NCBI GenBank assembly: GCA_038231575.1
Contig: JBBRLB010000002.1
Span: 1 to 64,000 of the forward strand
Direction: 5' to 3'
Length of the DNA stretch: 64,000 nt
Source: CAITWF01 sp038231575
GTDB taxonomy: Bacteria > Verrucomicrobiota > Verrucomicrobiia > Opitutales > Opitutaceae
In this document: in pieces, positions 40,061 through 47,442 of the stretch
Numbering within the stretch: the stretch's first letter is position 1
How the letters are laid out: every line of letters begins with the position of its first letter
Notes under the pieces: generated by a model
Databases searched by the model: none
What the model was told of the DNA's origin: nothing
The model's input: only the letters and a program-made list of their open reading frames with translations
Program-made: the position numbers and the translations under genes

Positions 40061-42430
40061 ATGCCCGACTCTCCCAACCGAGCGGTCTTTCTCAGTTACG
40101 CGTCACAAGACGCCGTGGCTGCGCGCGGCATCGCCGACGCCCTTCGCGCCGCCGGCCTCGAAGTGTGGTTCGACCAAAACGAGCTCGCGGGCGGCGACGC
40201 GTGGGACGCTAAAATCCGCGGGCAGATCAAGGAATGCGCGCTTTTCGTGCCGATGATTTCCGCCGCTACGCAGGCGCGCGCCGAGGGCTATTTTCGCCGT
40301 GAATGGAAACTCGCCGTCGAGCGCACGCAGGACATGGCCGACCACATCGCCTTCCTCGTGCCCGTCGTCCTCGATGCGACCACCGACCGCGAGGCGCACG
40401 TGCCAGACAAATTCCGCGACGTGCAGTGGACACGTCTCGCGGGCGGCGAACCCACCCCGCAATTCGTCGAACGCGTGAAACGCCTCCTCGCGCCGCCGAC
40501 GACGGTTGAAACGCCGCGCGCCCGTCCCACCGCATCCACCGCATCCACCGCATCCACCGCGAACGCGGCGCCCGCGGCGAACCCGCGCCTGCCCGCCTGG
40601 GCTTGGGCCACGCTTGCTGCGGTCATCGTGGTCGGTGCGTTTTTCCTCACGCGCAAATCCGAACCGCCCGTCGCGCCTGCTTTGACCGCGTCGAAGGGGC
40701 AGCCCGCCGCCGAAACAAAAGCTGCGACTCCGGCGCCCGTCCCCGCACCTGCGCTTCCGCCACTCGCACCCGAAAAATCCATTGCCGTCCTCCCGTTCGA
40801 AAACCTCAGCCCGGACAAGGACAACGCGTTCTTCGCCGACGGCGTGCATGAGGATGTCATCACGAGCCTCACGAAAATCCGCGATCTCAAGGTCATCGCC
40901 CGCACCTCCGTTCTGTCCTATCGCGATCCTGCCACACGCAACCACAAGCAGATCGCCGCCGACCTCGGTGTCGCGACGCTGCTCGAAGGCAGCGTGCGCC
41001 GCGTCGGGACAAAAGTTCGCGTGTCCGCGCAACTCCTCAACGCGCGCACCGACGAGACGCTCTGGGCCGAAACTTACGACCTCGATCTCACCGACGTCTT
41101 CACGATCCAGAGCGCGCTCGCCCAAAACATCACCGCTGCGCTCAAGGCCAACTTCACCACGGGTGAGCGCGCCCTTGTCGCGGATCGTCCGACGCAAAAT
41201 CTTGAGGCCTACGACGACTACCTGCGCGCCCGGGCCTTGTTTGAACGGGGAGCTGTCCGTGGGCTGAAGGCGTTGCCGACGATGGAAAGCGCGATCGCAC
41301 TCTATGAACAAGCGGTTGCGAAGGATCCAAGTTTCGCCTCGGCCTACGCCCAGTTGGCCTACCTGAACGGTCGCATGTATTGGTATGGCTATCTCGATCC
41401 CACCGCCGCGCGGCTCGATCGCGCGCGCGCGGCCCGGGATGCGGCATTGCGTTTGGCTCCTGGCAGACTTGAGACCCGTCTCGCGCAGGGAGCCTACCTT
41501 TACTACTGCGATAACGACTGGGCGGGGGCGTTGAAGGAGTTTTACGCCGGCTCCCTGCTGGCGCCGAGTGACGCGCAACTGCTCTACTTGATCGCGCTCT
41601 GCCATCGCCGGATGGGCAACCATCAGGAGGCCGCCCCTTACTTCGCCCGATCCATGGCCTTGAATCCCCATGATGCGGTCTGCGCAGGGGAGCAATTAAC
41701 CACGCTTCGCATGCTGCGTCGGTTTGGCGAAGTGCGTGATTTGGCTGCGCGTTACCAGGAACGCTTCCCTTCGGTCGATTCGTTTCCCTCCGATTTGAAC
41801 GAAGCGCGCCTCGAACTGGGTGAAAGCGTCACCGGTTATCTGGCCGATATTGAGCGGGGTAAGTATTACGATTCTCCCGACGAAAATTGGAGTCCGTATT
41901 TCGTGGCAGTATTGCGCAACGATCTGAATGCGGCGGAACGTGTCCTGGCGAATCCGGGCCTGACGGTCGTCGGCAGTATCGGAAACGTCGTGAAAGATCC
42001 AGCCGACCTCGAGCGGGCGCGGATCGCGTTCCTGTTAGGTAAACGCGACGCGGCCCGAAAATATGCCGAGCAAGCCATCGCTTACTATCAGACGCACACT
42101 TGGACCAAACGACAGGCGGACGTCGTGATGCTGGGAACCGCCTTGGCCCATGCGCTCGCCGGCCATGAGCCGGAAGCGGTGAAACTGGCGCGGGAAGGTT
42201 TTGCGCTGCAGGTCGCCCACGATCGGTTCTTGGAATCGGACGCGAACACGATCCTCGGCTCGGTTTACCTCGTGCTCGGTCGGCGTGACGACGCCTTCGG
42301 GGTGTTGCGCAACCTGATGACGGCACCCGGGAAATACAGCCCACAAGGCCTCCGCCTCGACCCGATGTGGAAATCGGTGAAGGACGACCCGCGCTTCGAG
42401 GAGATTTTGAAACTGGCGAAGCCGCTATGA
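40061..42430 (+). CDS. TIR domain-TM-TolB-like-TPR protein
   Basis: 789 residues. A TIR domain (about 6-140) begins AVFLSYASQDAVAARGIADA and includes LEVWFDQNELAGGDAWDAKI; Glu81 in RREWKLAVER is the candidate catalytic Glu of NAD-cleaving TIR domains. A Thr/Ala linker and a membrane helix (178-197) follow. Next a TolB/FlgO-like N-terminal domain (about 238-370: KSIAVLPFENLSPDKDNAFF), the type found beside adenylyl cyclases and CadC-like regulators, and TPR repeats to the end (about 385-785). The TIR part is cytoplasmic and the rest lies beyond the membrane by simple topology. Function unknown; a signalling or defence role is inferred only. Confidence 0.85.
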   Translation: MPDSPNRAVFLSYASQDAVAARGIADALRAAGLEVWFDQNELAGGDAWDAKIRGQIKECALFVPMISAATQARAEGYFRREWKLAVERTQDMADHIAFLVPVVLDATTDREAHVPDKFRDVQWTRLAGGEPTPQFVERVKRLLAPPTTVETPRARPTASTASTASTANAAPAANPRLPAWAWATLAAVIVVGAFFLTRKSEPPVAPALTASKGQPAAETKAATPAPVPAPALPPLAPEKSIAVLPFENLSPDKDNAFFADGVHEDVITSLTKIRDLKVIARTSVLSYRDPATRNHKQIAADLGVATLLEGSVRRVGTKVRVSAQLLNARTDETLWAETYDLDLTDVFTIQSALAQNITAALKANFTTGERALVADRPTQNLEAYDDYLRARALFERGAVRGLKALPTMESAIALYEQAVAKDPSFASAYAQLAYLNGRMYWYGYLDPTAARLDRARAARDAALRLAPGRLETRLAQGAYLYYCDNDWAGALKEFYAGSLLAPSDAQLLYLIALCHRRMGNHQEAAPYFARSMALNPHDAVCAGEQLTTLRMLRRFGEVRDLAARYQERFPSVDSFPSDLNEARLELGESVTGYLADIERGKYYDSPDENWSPYFVAVLRNDLNAAERVLANPGLTVVGSIGNVVKDPADLERARIAFLLGKRDAARKYAEQAIAYYQTHTWTKRQADVVMLGTALAHALAGHEPEAVKLAREGFALQVAHDRFLESDANTILGSVYLVLGRRDDAFGVLRNLMTAPGKYSPQGLRLDPMWKSVKDDPRFEEILKLAKPL
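40532..40558 (+). repeat. Three tandem 9-bp repeats in the TIR linker
   Basis: GCATCCACC occurs three times in a row, encoding Ala-Ser-Thr units in the linker between TIR and membrane helix. Length could change by slippage without a frame change. Confidence 0.8.
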
Positions 42431-42436
42431 ATTATT

Positions 42437-42812
42437 TCAGGACGGCAGGGCAAGCGGGTCGATGAGCCGCAAGTCCGGCCACCGGCGAAGTCCGCGGTGT
42501 TGCGCGTGACGAGCGGCAGCCGGTGCGTGAGGGCGCTGGCGGCGATGATCGCGTCGCCGAGTTTCAGGCGCTTGAGTTGGCGGAGCCGGATGGCCTCGCG
42601 GACGATGTCGTCGGTGAGCGGCAGGAGGGCGCGCTGGTCGAAATAGTCAGCCAAGCGCGTGCGCTCGGTCATGGACAAGCCGTGAAAGCCGAGCACTTCG
42701 ATTTGTGGACGGTCGCGGCGCAAATCGGATCGGGCTGCACTTCGAGCCAGTCGAGCAAGGCTGGCTGCCGCTGCTGGATGGCGTGGATGATGATGTTGCT
42801 GTCGAGCAACAC
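42437..42812 (-). pseudogene. VapC-type PIN toxin, frameshifted
   Basis: Reading from a GTG at 42812 gives VLLDSNIIIHAIQQRQPALL, a clear PIN start with its first acidic residue, but the frame fails after CAATV. Shifting the frame recovers QIEVLGFHGLSMTERTRLAD and LKLGDAIIAASALTHRLPLV and then NTADFAG. A second shift gives WPDLRLIDPLALPS and a stop at 42437. Each break is explained by one missing base. The gene follows its antitoxin by 3 bases. Either a pseudogene or two sequencing errors. Confidence 0.75.
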
Positions 42813-42815
42813 GGC

Positions 42816-43076
42816 TCAGTCGCGGCCCGGGAGTGGACGATCTTCGCGCACTTCACGCTGCCACGCGACCGGATCAGGAATATCGACGCCACCGCGTTCG
42901 GCGATTTCGCGGAGAATGGCAACCGCGTCGCGGTTGTTGCTGACGAGAGGCCGGGGCGGCGTGGCGAGCGCGATGGTGACACTGACGCGACCCGCGGGCA
43001 AATCCGCCGGCACGGGCACGTCCATCATCAGACGATGATCAGACGTGATTTCGGCTTCGGCGGTGAGCGTGGTCAT
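42816..43076 (-). CDS. VapB-like antitoxin
   Basis: 86 residues from the ATG at 43076. The start LTAEAEITSDHRLMMDVPVP resembles antitoxins paired with PIN toxins of this kind (a short beta strand region followed by LPAGRVSVTIAL). The C-terminus REIAERGGVDIPDPVAWQRE is where the toxin-binding tail would be. It is 3 bases upstream of the frameshifted PIN toxin on the same strand, so it may be an orphan antitoxin now. Confidence 0.65.
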   Translation of the reverse strand: MTTLTAEAEITSDHRLMMDVPVPADLPAGRVSVTIALATPPRPLVSNNRDAVAILREIAERGGVDIPDPVAWQREVREDRPLPGRD

Positions 43077-43208
43077 GCGCACAGGATGGACTTGGCGATG
43101 GCGAATTCAAGGTTGAAGGCCACGGCTTCAAGCCGCTTCTGCAAAACAGCGCCCGCAAGCGGGCAGCCGACGGACCGCAGAATTGACGCAGGCGATGTTT
43201 TGGACCGT

Positions 43209-43220
43209 GGTATAGACCAT
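43209..43220. promoter_or_regulatory. Palindromic operator-like site at vapB start
   Basis: TGGTATAGACCA is an imperfect palindrome (TGGT/ACCA arms) that ends on the first two bases of the vapB start codon. AbrB-type VapB proteins often bind such sites to repress their own operon. Inferred only. Confidence 0.35.
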
Positions 43221-43470
43221 GCCTACCGCCAAAGTTTTTGCCAACGGCCGCTCGCAGGCCGTGGGTCTGCCGAAGGCGTTTCGCGTCGCAGCGAAGGAAG
43301 TGTCCGTGTGCCGCGAGGGCGAGGCCGTCGTGCTCGAACCGATCAAGGGCCGGGCATGGCCGCGCGATCTCTGGCGCAAGATTCGCATCGACGATCGGGC
43401 GTTTACGCGCCCACCGCAGGGCAAGGCGCCGGCGCGCTGCGGGCGACGCTTGAGCGAGCGGGCGAAGTGA
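43219..43470 (+). CDS. AbrB/MazE-type VapB antitoxin, C-terminus altered
   Basis: 83 residues. The first 50 match VapB well: MPTAKVFANGRSQAVGLPKA then FRVAAKEVSVCREGEAVVLE. Next come WPRDLWRKIRIDDRAFTRPP, the usual toxin-binding end. From there the frame reads into KAPARCGRRLSERAK, which is out of frame with a PIN toxin remnant, so the natural end has been lost by a deletion. DNA binding may survive. Confidence 0.75.
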   Translation: MPTAKVFANGRSQAVGLPKAFRVAAKEVSVCREGEAVVLEPIKGRAWPRDLWRKIRIDDRAFTRPPQGKAPARCGRRLSERAK

Positions 43471-43586
43471 TCAGGCCGTATGACGTGCTGCTCGCCGGTC
43501 AGGCGCTCGCGCATGGATTGAAGCTCGTCTCCGGGAATTTCGCCGAGTTCTCACGGGTGGAGGGCCTTCAGGTCGAAGGCTGGTAG
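43428..43586 (+). pseudogene. 3' remnant of a VapC PIN toxin
   Basis: In the frame ending at 43586 the sequence reads LRATLERAGEVIRPYDVLLA, then GQALAHGLKLVSGNFAEFSR and VEGLQVEGW with a TAG stop. This is the C-terminal half of a PIN toxin, including the conserved IRPYDVLLAGQALA and NFAEFSRVEGL. The N-terminal part with its first catalytic Asp is gone; the deletion fused the vapB end to it. No start codon in a sensible place. Confidence 0.75.
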
Positions 43587-43644
43587 AAATTCCCGCTTGC
43601 CGCCCGCGCGCGGCTGCGCCCAATTTGGTTCTTCGCCCACCGTC

Positions 43645-44019
43645 ATGAACGCCGCCGCGTATCTTCCTTTTCTCATCCAGGCCGTCCTCGCCGCAGGCAT
43701 CACCGCCGTGATCGTGGGCGCGAGCCATTTCTTCGGGCAGCGGGCGAAGCACACCAAGATTAAAGACTCGGCTTACGAGTGCGGCGTGCCCGGCGACGGT
43801 CTCGTGCACACGCGCTTCTCGGTGAAATTTTATCTCACCGCGCTGCTCTTCATGCTCTTCGATCTCGAGATCGTGATTCTCGTGCCGTGGACGTTTATCT
43901 ATCGCGAATTCCTGCACAACCAGATCGCCATCCTCGGCCCCATTTTGTTTTTCATCGGCGTGCTGATTCTCGGACTGGTTTACGAAATCAAAAAGGGCGC
44001 GCTCGAGTGGGAGAAGTGA
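43645..44019 (+). CDS. nuoA: NADH-quinone oxidoreductase subunit A
   Basis: 124 residues from the ATG at 43645. Three membrane helices: YLPFLIQAVLAAGITAVIVG, FYLTALLFMLFDLEIVILVP and ILGPILFFIGVLILGLVYE. The loop KDSAYECGVPGDGLVHTRFS carries the conserved Tyr-Glu-Cys-Gly. The helix-2 acidic pair FDLEI is also conserved. Subunit of the complex I membrane arm. The other nuo genes are not adjacent on either side, which is unusual. Confidence 0.95.
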   Translation: MNAAAYLPFLIQAVLAAGITAVIVGASHFFGQRAKHTKIKDSAYECGVPGDGLVHTRFSVKFYLTALLFMLFDLEIVILVPWTFIYREFLHNQIAILGPILFFIGVLILGLVYEIKKGALEWEK

Positions 44020-44022
44020 AGT

Positions 44023-44110
44023 AGCGAGCGTCGAGTAGCGAGGAGTGAGCATGCCCAAGACGTCGACGACCTGATGCGCACAACCCGCTACTCGCTACCG
44101 GCTACTTCCG
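44023..44110. repeat. Inverted TAGCGAG-type word repeat
   Basis: GAAGTAGCGAGCGTCGAGTAGCGAG (two TAGCGAG words) near 44020-44043 is matched in reverse complement by CCCGCTACTCGCTACCGGCTACTT at about 44084-44107. It could form a long imperfect hairpin between nuoA and the cyclase fusion gene. Confidence 0.5.
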
Positions 44111-44118
44111 GCTGACCC

Positions 44119-45465
44119 ATGCGCCTCGACAAAATCATCGCGCGCAGCCGCATCGTTGACCTCCGCAGCCACGATCTCGAAGGCGCATTGCAGGAGTTGC
44201 TCGCCGTCTCGGTCGACAGTTTTCCTGATTTAAAACCGGAGTCGCTGCTGAGGGGCCTGCTGGCGCGCGAGAGCACGATGACGACTTACCTCGGCCTCGG
44301 CGTCGCGCTGCCGCACGTGCGCGTGAAGATGAGCCGGCGCTACATCTTGGCGATCGGCCGCAGCCGCATCGGCATTCGCCATGACGGCGCGAAGGACGAC
44401 GAGCGGGTGCACCTGATCGTGATGCTCATCGCGGGCGAAAAGGCGCGCGACTACCTGCAAGTGCTCGCGTCGATCGCGCGGCAGGTGAAGGAAAAGGCGC
44501 TCGTCGATAATCTCGTCAACGCGTCCGATCTCGATACGCTCTACGAGCTGCTCATCGGCGGTTTCGGCGGCATCCGGCCGGTGCAGGCACAGCAGAATCG
44601 CGTCAACAAGCTGATGTTTCGCGAAGCCGAGCGCGTCGCGAAGGGCGCCGATTGCCGCGCGATCATGGTGTTCGGCGACACCTTCATCGGCGGCATCCAG
44701 CGCGACGCCATCGAGTCGAAGCTCAAGACCATCCTCGTCACGCGCAACCCGATCGAGCCGAGCGGCGACGGCGGCAAGGAATTCGCCGAGACGATCCAGG
44801 TGCGCTCGTTTTCGAGCCAGCGCATGGCGCAGCTGCGCAGCGCCATTCTCGTCGCCCTGACGCGCGGCGTGATCAAGTTCACCGATCGCATCTGCTGCCT
44901 CGATGGGATGACCGGTAGCAACCAATTCGACACGCTCGTCGTGATCGATATCGAGCGCGAGTTTCACACGCTGCTGACTGGCCAGACGGCCGACCTGCTG
45001 CCGGAGGACGTGAAGCCGGAAGTGCTCGAGCGCGTGATCGCGGTCGCGACCGAGCTGGCGGTGGAAGGCCGCGAAGGCCGGCCGGTGGGCTGTCTCTTCG
45101 TCATCGGCGACAACGAAAAGGTCAGCGCGTTTACCAAGCCGCTCGTGCTCAACCCGTTTTTTGGCTACAAAGAGGAGGAGCGGAACATCCTCAACCCGTT
45201 CATGGATGAAACCGTGAAGGAGTTTTCCTCGATCGACGGCGCGTTTATCCTGCGGGGCGATGGGGTGGTGGAGTCGGCGGGCAGTCTGATTCAGGCGACC
45301 GACGGCGACTATTCGCTGCCGAGCGGGCTGGGGAGCCGGCACGCGGCGGCCGCGGGGATCAGCGTGGCGGCGAACTGCATCGCGATCGTGGTATCGTCGA
45401 GCACGAGCCAAGTTACGCTGTTTCGGCGCGGCGTGATGCTGCCTTTGACGGAAAAGCGGCGGTAA
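44119..45465 (+). CDS. PTS EIIA-like domain fused to diadenylate cyclase (DAC)
   Basis: 448 residues. The first 150 are a PTS EIIA type-2 (nitrogen PTS-like) domain: TYLGLGVALPHVRVK with His66 at the phosphorylation position. A middle region (about 175-285) starting ADCRAIMVFGDTFIGGIQRD may resemble the pyruvate-kinase C-terminal-like domain of archaeal DacZ. The C-terminal part (about 300-440) is a DisA_N/DAC domain: VGCLFVIGDNEKVSAF, then SIDGAFILRGDGVVESAG (DGA at 373-375) and LGSRHAAAAGISVAA (RHA at 407-409, where RHR is usual). It would make c-di-AMP in the cytoplasm, with EIIA phosphorylation as possible control. No membrane helix. Confidence 0.88.
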   Translation: MRLDKIIARSRIVDLRSHDLEGALQELLAVSVDSFPDLKPESLLRGLLARESTMTTYLGLGVALPHVRVKMSRRYILAIGRSRIGIRHDGAKDDERVHLIVMLIAGEKARDYLQVLASIARQVKEKALVDNLVNASDLDTLYELLIGGFGGIRPVQAQQNRVNKLMFREAERVAKGADCRAIMVFGDTFIGGIQRDAIESKLKTILVTRNPIEPSGDGGKEFAETIQVRSFSSQRMAQLRSAILVALTRGVIKFTDRICCLDGMTGSNQFDTLVVIDIEREFHTLLTGQTADLLPEDVKPEVLERVIAVATELAVEGREGRPVGCLFVIGDNEKVSAFTKPLVLNPFFGYKEEERNILNPFMDETVKEFSSIDGAFILRGDGVVESAGSLIQATDGDYSLPSGLGSRHAAAAGISVAANCIAIVVSSSTSQVTLFRRGVMLPLTEKRR

Positions 45466-45517
45466 GGGCTGGGACATGCGATGGGTGAGCGGGGACGAGG
45501 ATCGGACTGCTTGGAAA

Positions 45518-45546
45518 CGGGTCATACGTCACCGGCCACGGGTCAC
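45518..45546. repeat. Word-like GGTCA/CACGGG repeat upstream of rpmG
   Basis: GGGTCATACGTCACCGGCCACGGGTCAC is followed by a second ACCGGCCACGGCC at 45560-45573. Another spacer with repeated short words; no function assigned. Confidence 0.35.
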
Positions 45547-45608
45547 AAATTTAGCGTTGCACCGGCCACGGCCGGCCTGTCTTCTGACCCTTCAACCCAT
45601 TTATCACC

Positions 45609-45773
45609 ATGCAAGAACTCGTCACCTTGGAGTGCACTGAAGCCAAAAAAGAGGGCAAACCCGTCTCGCGTTACCTCACGTTCCGGAACAAGAAGACCGT
45701 CACGGAGCGCATCGAGAAGAAGAAGTATAACCCGCACCTCAAGCGCCACACCCTGCACAAGGAGATCAAGTAA
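45609..45773 (+). CDS. rpmG: 50S ribosomal protein L33
   Basis: 54 residues from the ATG at 45609, too short for most ORF callers. The sequence shows the L33 pattern: MQELVTLECTEAKKEGKPVS, then RYLTFRNKKTVTERIEKKKY and NPHLKRHTLHKEIK, where the KYNPHLKRHTLHKE end is diagnostic. Zinc-binding cysteines of one L33 type are absent (only one Cys), so it is the Cys-free type. A strong terminator follows at 45816. Confidence 0.95.
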   Translation: MQELVTLECTEAKKEGKPVSRYLTFRNKKTVTERIEKKKYNPHLKRHTLHKEIK

Positions 45774-45815
45774 GTCTCTCCCGCGCGCCGCATCTCGCGG
45801 CGCCGGTAAATGACG

Positions 45816-45846
45816 AAGCCGGGCTCTACGCCCGGCTTTTTTATTT
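45816..45846 (+). terminator. Intrinsic terminator of rpmG
   Basis: Perfect 9-bp stem AAGCCGGGC/GCCCGGCTT with a 5-base loop, followed by TTTTTATTTT. It lies 42 bases after the rpmG stop. Confidence 0.92.
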
Positions 45847-45890
45847 TCGATCGTGGACTAGCCAAAATCGGACGATTTCGGCTGCGGGCC

Positions 45891-46172
45891 TCAACCGGTC
45901 TTTTTTTCCACGACCGCCGTCGCAAACGGCGTGCCGGAGGCGCCGGCGTTTTGCGCGGCATTTTGCTGCCGGCGGGCCGCGCGCCAACTCTCGCGATGCT
46001 TGCGGATCCAGTCGAGGAGCGCGCGCTCAAAACCGATGTCGTAACCGAGCCGCTCCGATTCGAGCCACTTGTGCTTCAAGATTTCTTCCCGCTCGGCCAG
46101 GAATTCCTGGTAGAGGCTGGATTGTTTGACGAATTCGCGGGAAGTCGCGGGTTCTTGAGCAGAAGAAGTCAT
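45891..46172 (-). CDS. Conserved small protein
   Basis: 93 residues from the ATG at 46172. It has a striking conserved-looking core: REFVKQSSLYQEFLAEREEI, then LKHKWLESERLGYDIGFERA and LLDWIRKHRESWRAARRQQ. This resembles a small bacterial family of unknown function known to me only by its LESE..G.DIGFE-like motif. It is probably cytoplasmic and alpha-helical. Followed 81 bases upstream by mrp on the same strand. Confidence 0.65.
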   Translation of the reverse strand: MTSSAQEPATSREFVKQSSLYQEFLAEREEILKHKWLESERLGYDIGFERALLDWIRKHRESWRAARRQQNAAQNAGASGTPFATAVVEKKTG

Positions 46173-46253
46173 GCAAATCATGCAATGGAACGTCGGTCTC
46201 CCCATGAGAGCGTGCGTGCGGGCGCTGTCAATGCCCGCAATGTTTCCCAATTG

Positions 46254-47339
46254 TTACAACGGCCGTGCTGCGGGCTTGACCAAACGCGCCAACAGCTCTT
46301 CGGCGATCTGCCGGAAGGCCGTCGCGGCCACGCCCTGCGGTTCGCTCACGACGACGGGCAAGCCCGTGTCGCCGCCCTCGCGAATCGCCGGGAGGAGCGG
46401 CACTTGCCCGAGCAGCGTCGTGCCTAATTTCTCCGCGGTGATCAGGCCGCCGCCGCTGCCGAAGAGCGCGTGTTTTTGGCCGGCAGGGTCGATGAAAAAA
46501 CTCATGTTTTCCGCGACACCCAGCAGCGGCACGTTCACCTTTTGAAACATCAGACCGCCCTTGCGCGCGACATTGGTCGCCGCGGGCTGCGGCGTCGTGA
46601 CGATGACCGCGCCGTCGAGCGGCAGCGTTTGCACGAGTGAAAGCTGGGCGTCGCCGGTGCCCGGTGGCAAATCGACCAACAGCACCTCGAGTTCGCCCCA
46701 GCGCACGTTTTGCACGAACTGCTGGATCGTTTTCATGATCATCGGGCCGCGCCAGACGACGGGGGTGTTGTCGTCCACGAGGAAACCCATGCTCATCACC
46801 TTCACGCCATGCCGCTCGATCGGAATGAGCGACTCGCCCTCGACCTCCGGCCGCGCCCCGTGCAACCCGATCATCAGCGGCACGCTCGGGCCGTAAATAT
46901 CGCAGTCCATCAGGCCCACGCGGCCCGGCCGGCCTTGAAACTCGAACAACTGCGCGAGGGCGCAGGCGAGATTCACCGAAAACGTGCTTTTGCCGACGCC
47001 GCCCTTGCCCGACGCGATGGCGACGGCGAACTTGATCGTTTTGGGGGCGCCGTTACCGGCGAGGTTGCCGCCATTGGCGGGAGGAGGCGCGGCCTTCACC
47101 GGCGCCACCGAGATCTCCACGAGGATTTCCTTCACCCCGGGCATGGCGCGGAGGCATTTTTCCACCTCGGTCTTCAGATAGAGCGGGATCTTCGGGTCGC
47201 TCGTGGTCAGGGCGAGCGAGACCTTGACGACCCCGTCCAGCGCGCCCGCCGAGCGCACGATGCCAAACGAGACGATGTCGCGGCTGAAGCCCGGATACTT
47301 CACCTGCTTGAGCTGCTCTTTGATTTCGTCGGTCGTCAC
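46254..47339 (-). CDS. mrp: Mrp/ApbC Fe-S cluster carrier P-loop NTPase
   Basis: 361 residues from a GTG at 47339. An N-terminal MIP18/DUF59 domain (VTTDEIKEQLKQVKYPGFSR) precedes the ParA/Mrp ATPase: the Walker A AVAIASGKGGVGKSTFSVNL, CDIYGPSVPLMIGLHG and LLVDLPPGTGDAQLSLVQTL. The C-terminal CxxC of many ApbC proteins is not obvious (ENMSFFIDPAGQKHALFG lacks it), so metal binding may differ. It loads Fe-S clusters on target proteins. A ribosome site is not visible at the GTG; a TTG further upstream is an alternative. Confidence 0.88.
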   Translation of the reverse strand: MTTDEIKEQLKQVKYPGFSRDIVSFGIVRSAGALDGVVKVSLALTTSDPKIPLYLKTEVEKCLRAMPGVKEILVEISVAPVKAAPPPANGGNLAGNGAPKTIKFAVAIASGKGGVGKSTFSVNLACALAQLFEFQGRPGRVGLMDCDIYGPSVPLMIGLHGARPEVEGESLIPIERHGVKVMSMGFLVDDNTPVVWRGPMIMKTIQQFVQNVRWGELEVLLVDLPPGTGDAQLSLVQTLPLDGAVIVTTPQPAATNVARKGGLMFQKVNVPLLGVAENMSFFIDPAGQKHALFGSGGGLITAEKLGTTLLGQVPLLPAIREGGDTGLPVVVSEPQGVAATAFRQIAEELLARLVKPAARPL

Positions 47340-47442
47340 GGGAATGTTGGGAGAATAGGAAAGTTGGATTGTGAGCAAATAAGAGTTGTTATGCCGCGCG
47401 CCCGCGCAAATAGAAATGCACACGCCTCGCCCTTCGCCGCTC

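Noticed and set aside
40061..42430. Thoeris defence TIR gene
   Set aside because: No ThsA-type SIR2/SLOG partner gene is nearby, and the TolB-TPR architecture differs from ThsB.
43183..43216. TTGACG/TATAGA promoter for vapB
   Set aside because: Spacing of 22 bases is too long for a sigma-70 promoter; only the palindrome is kept.
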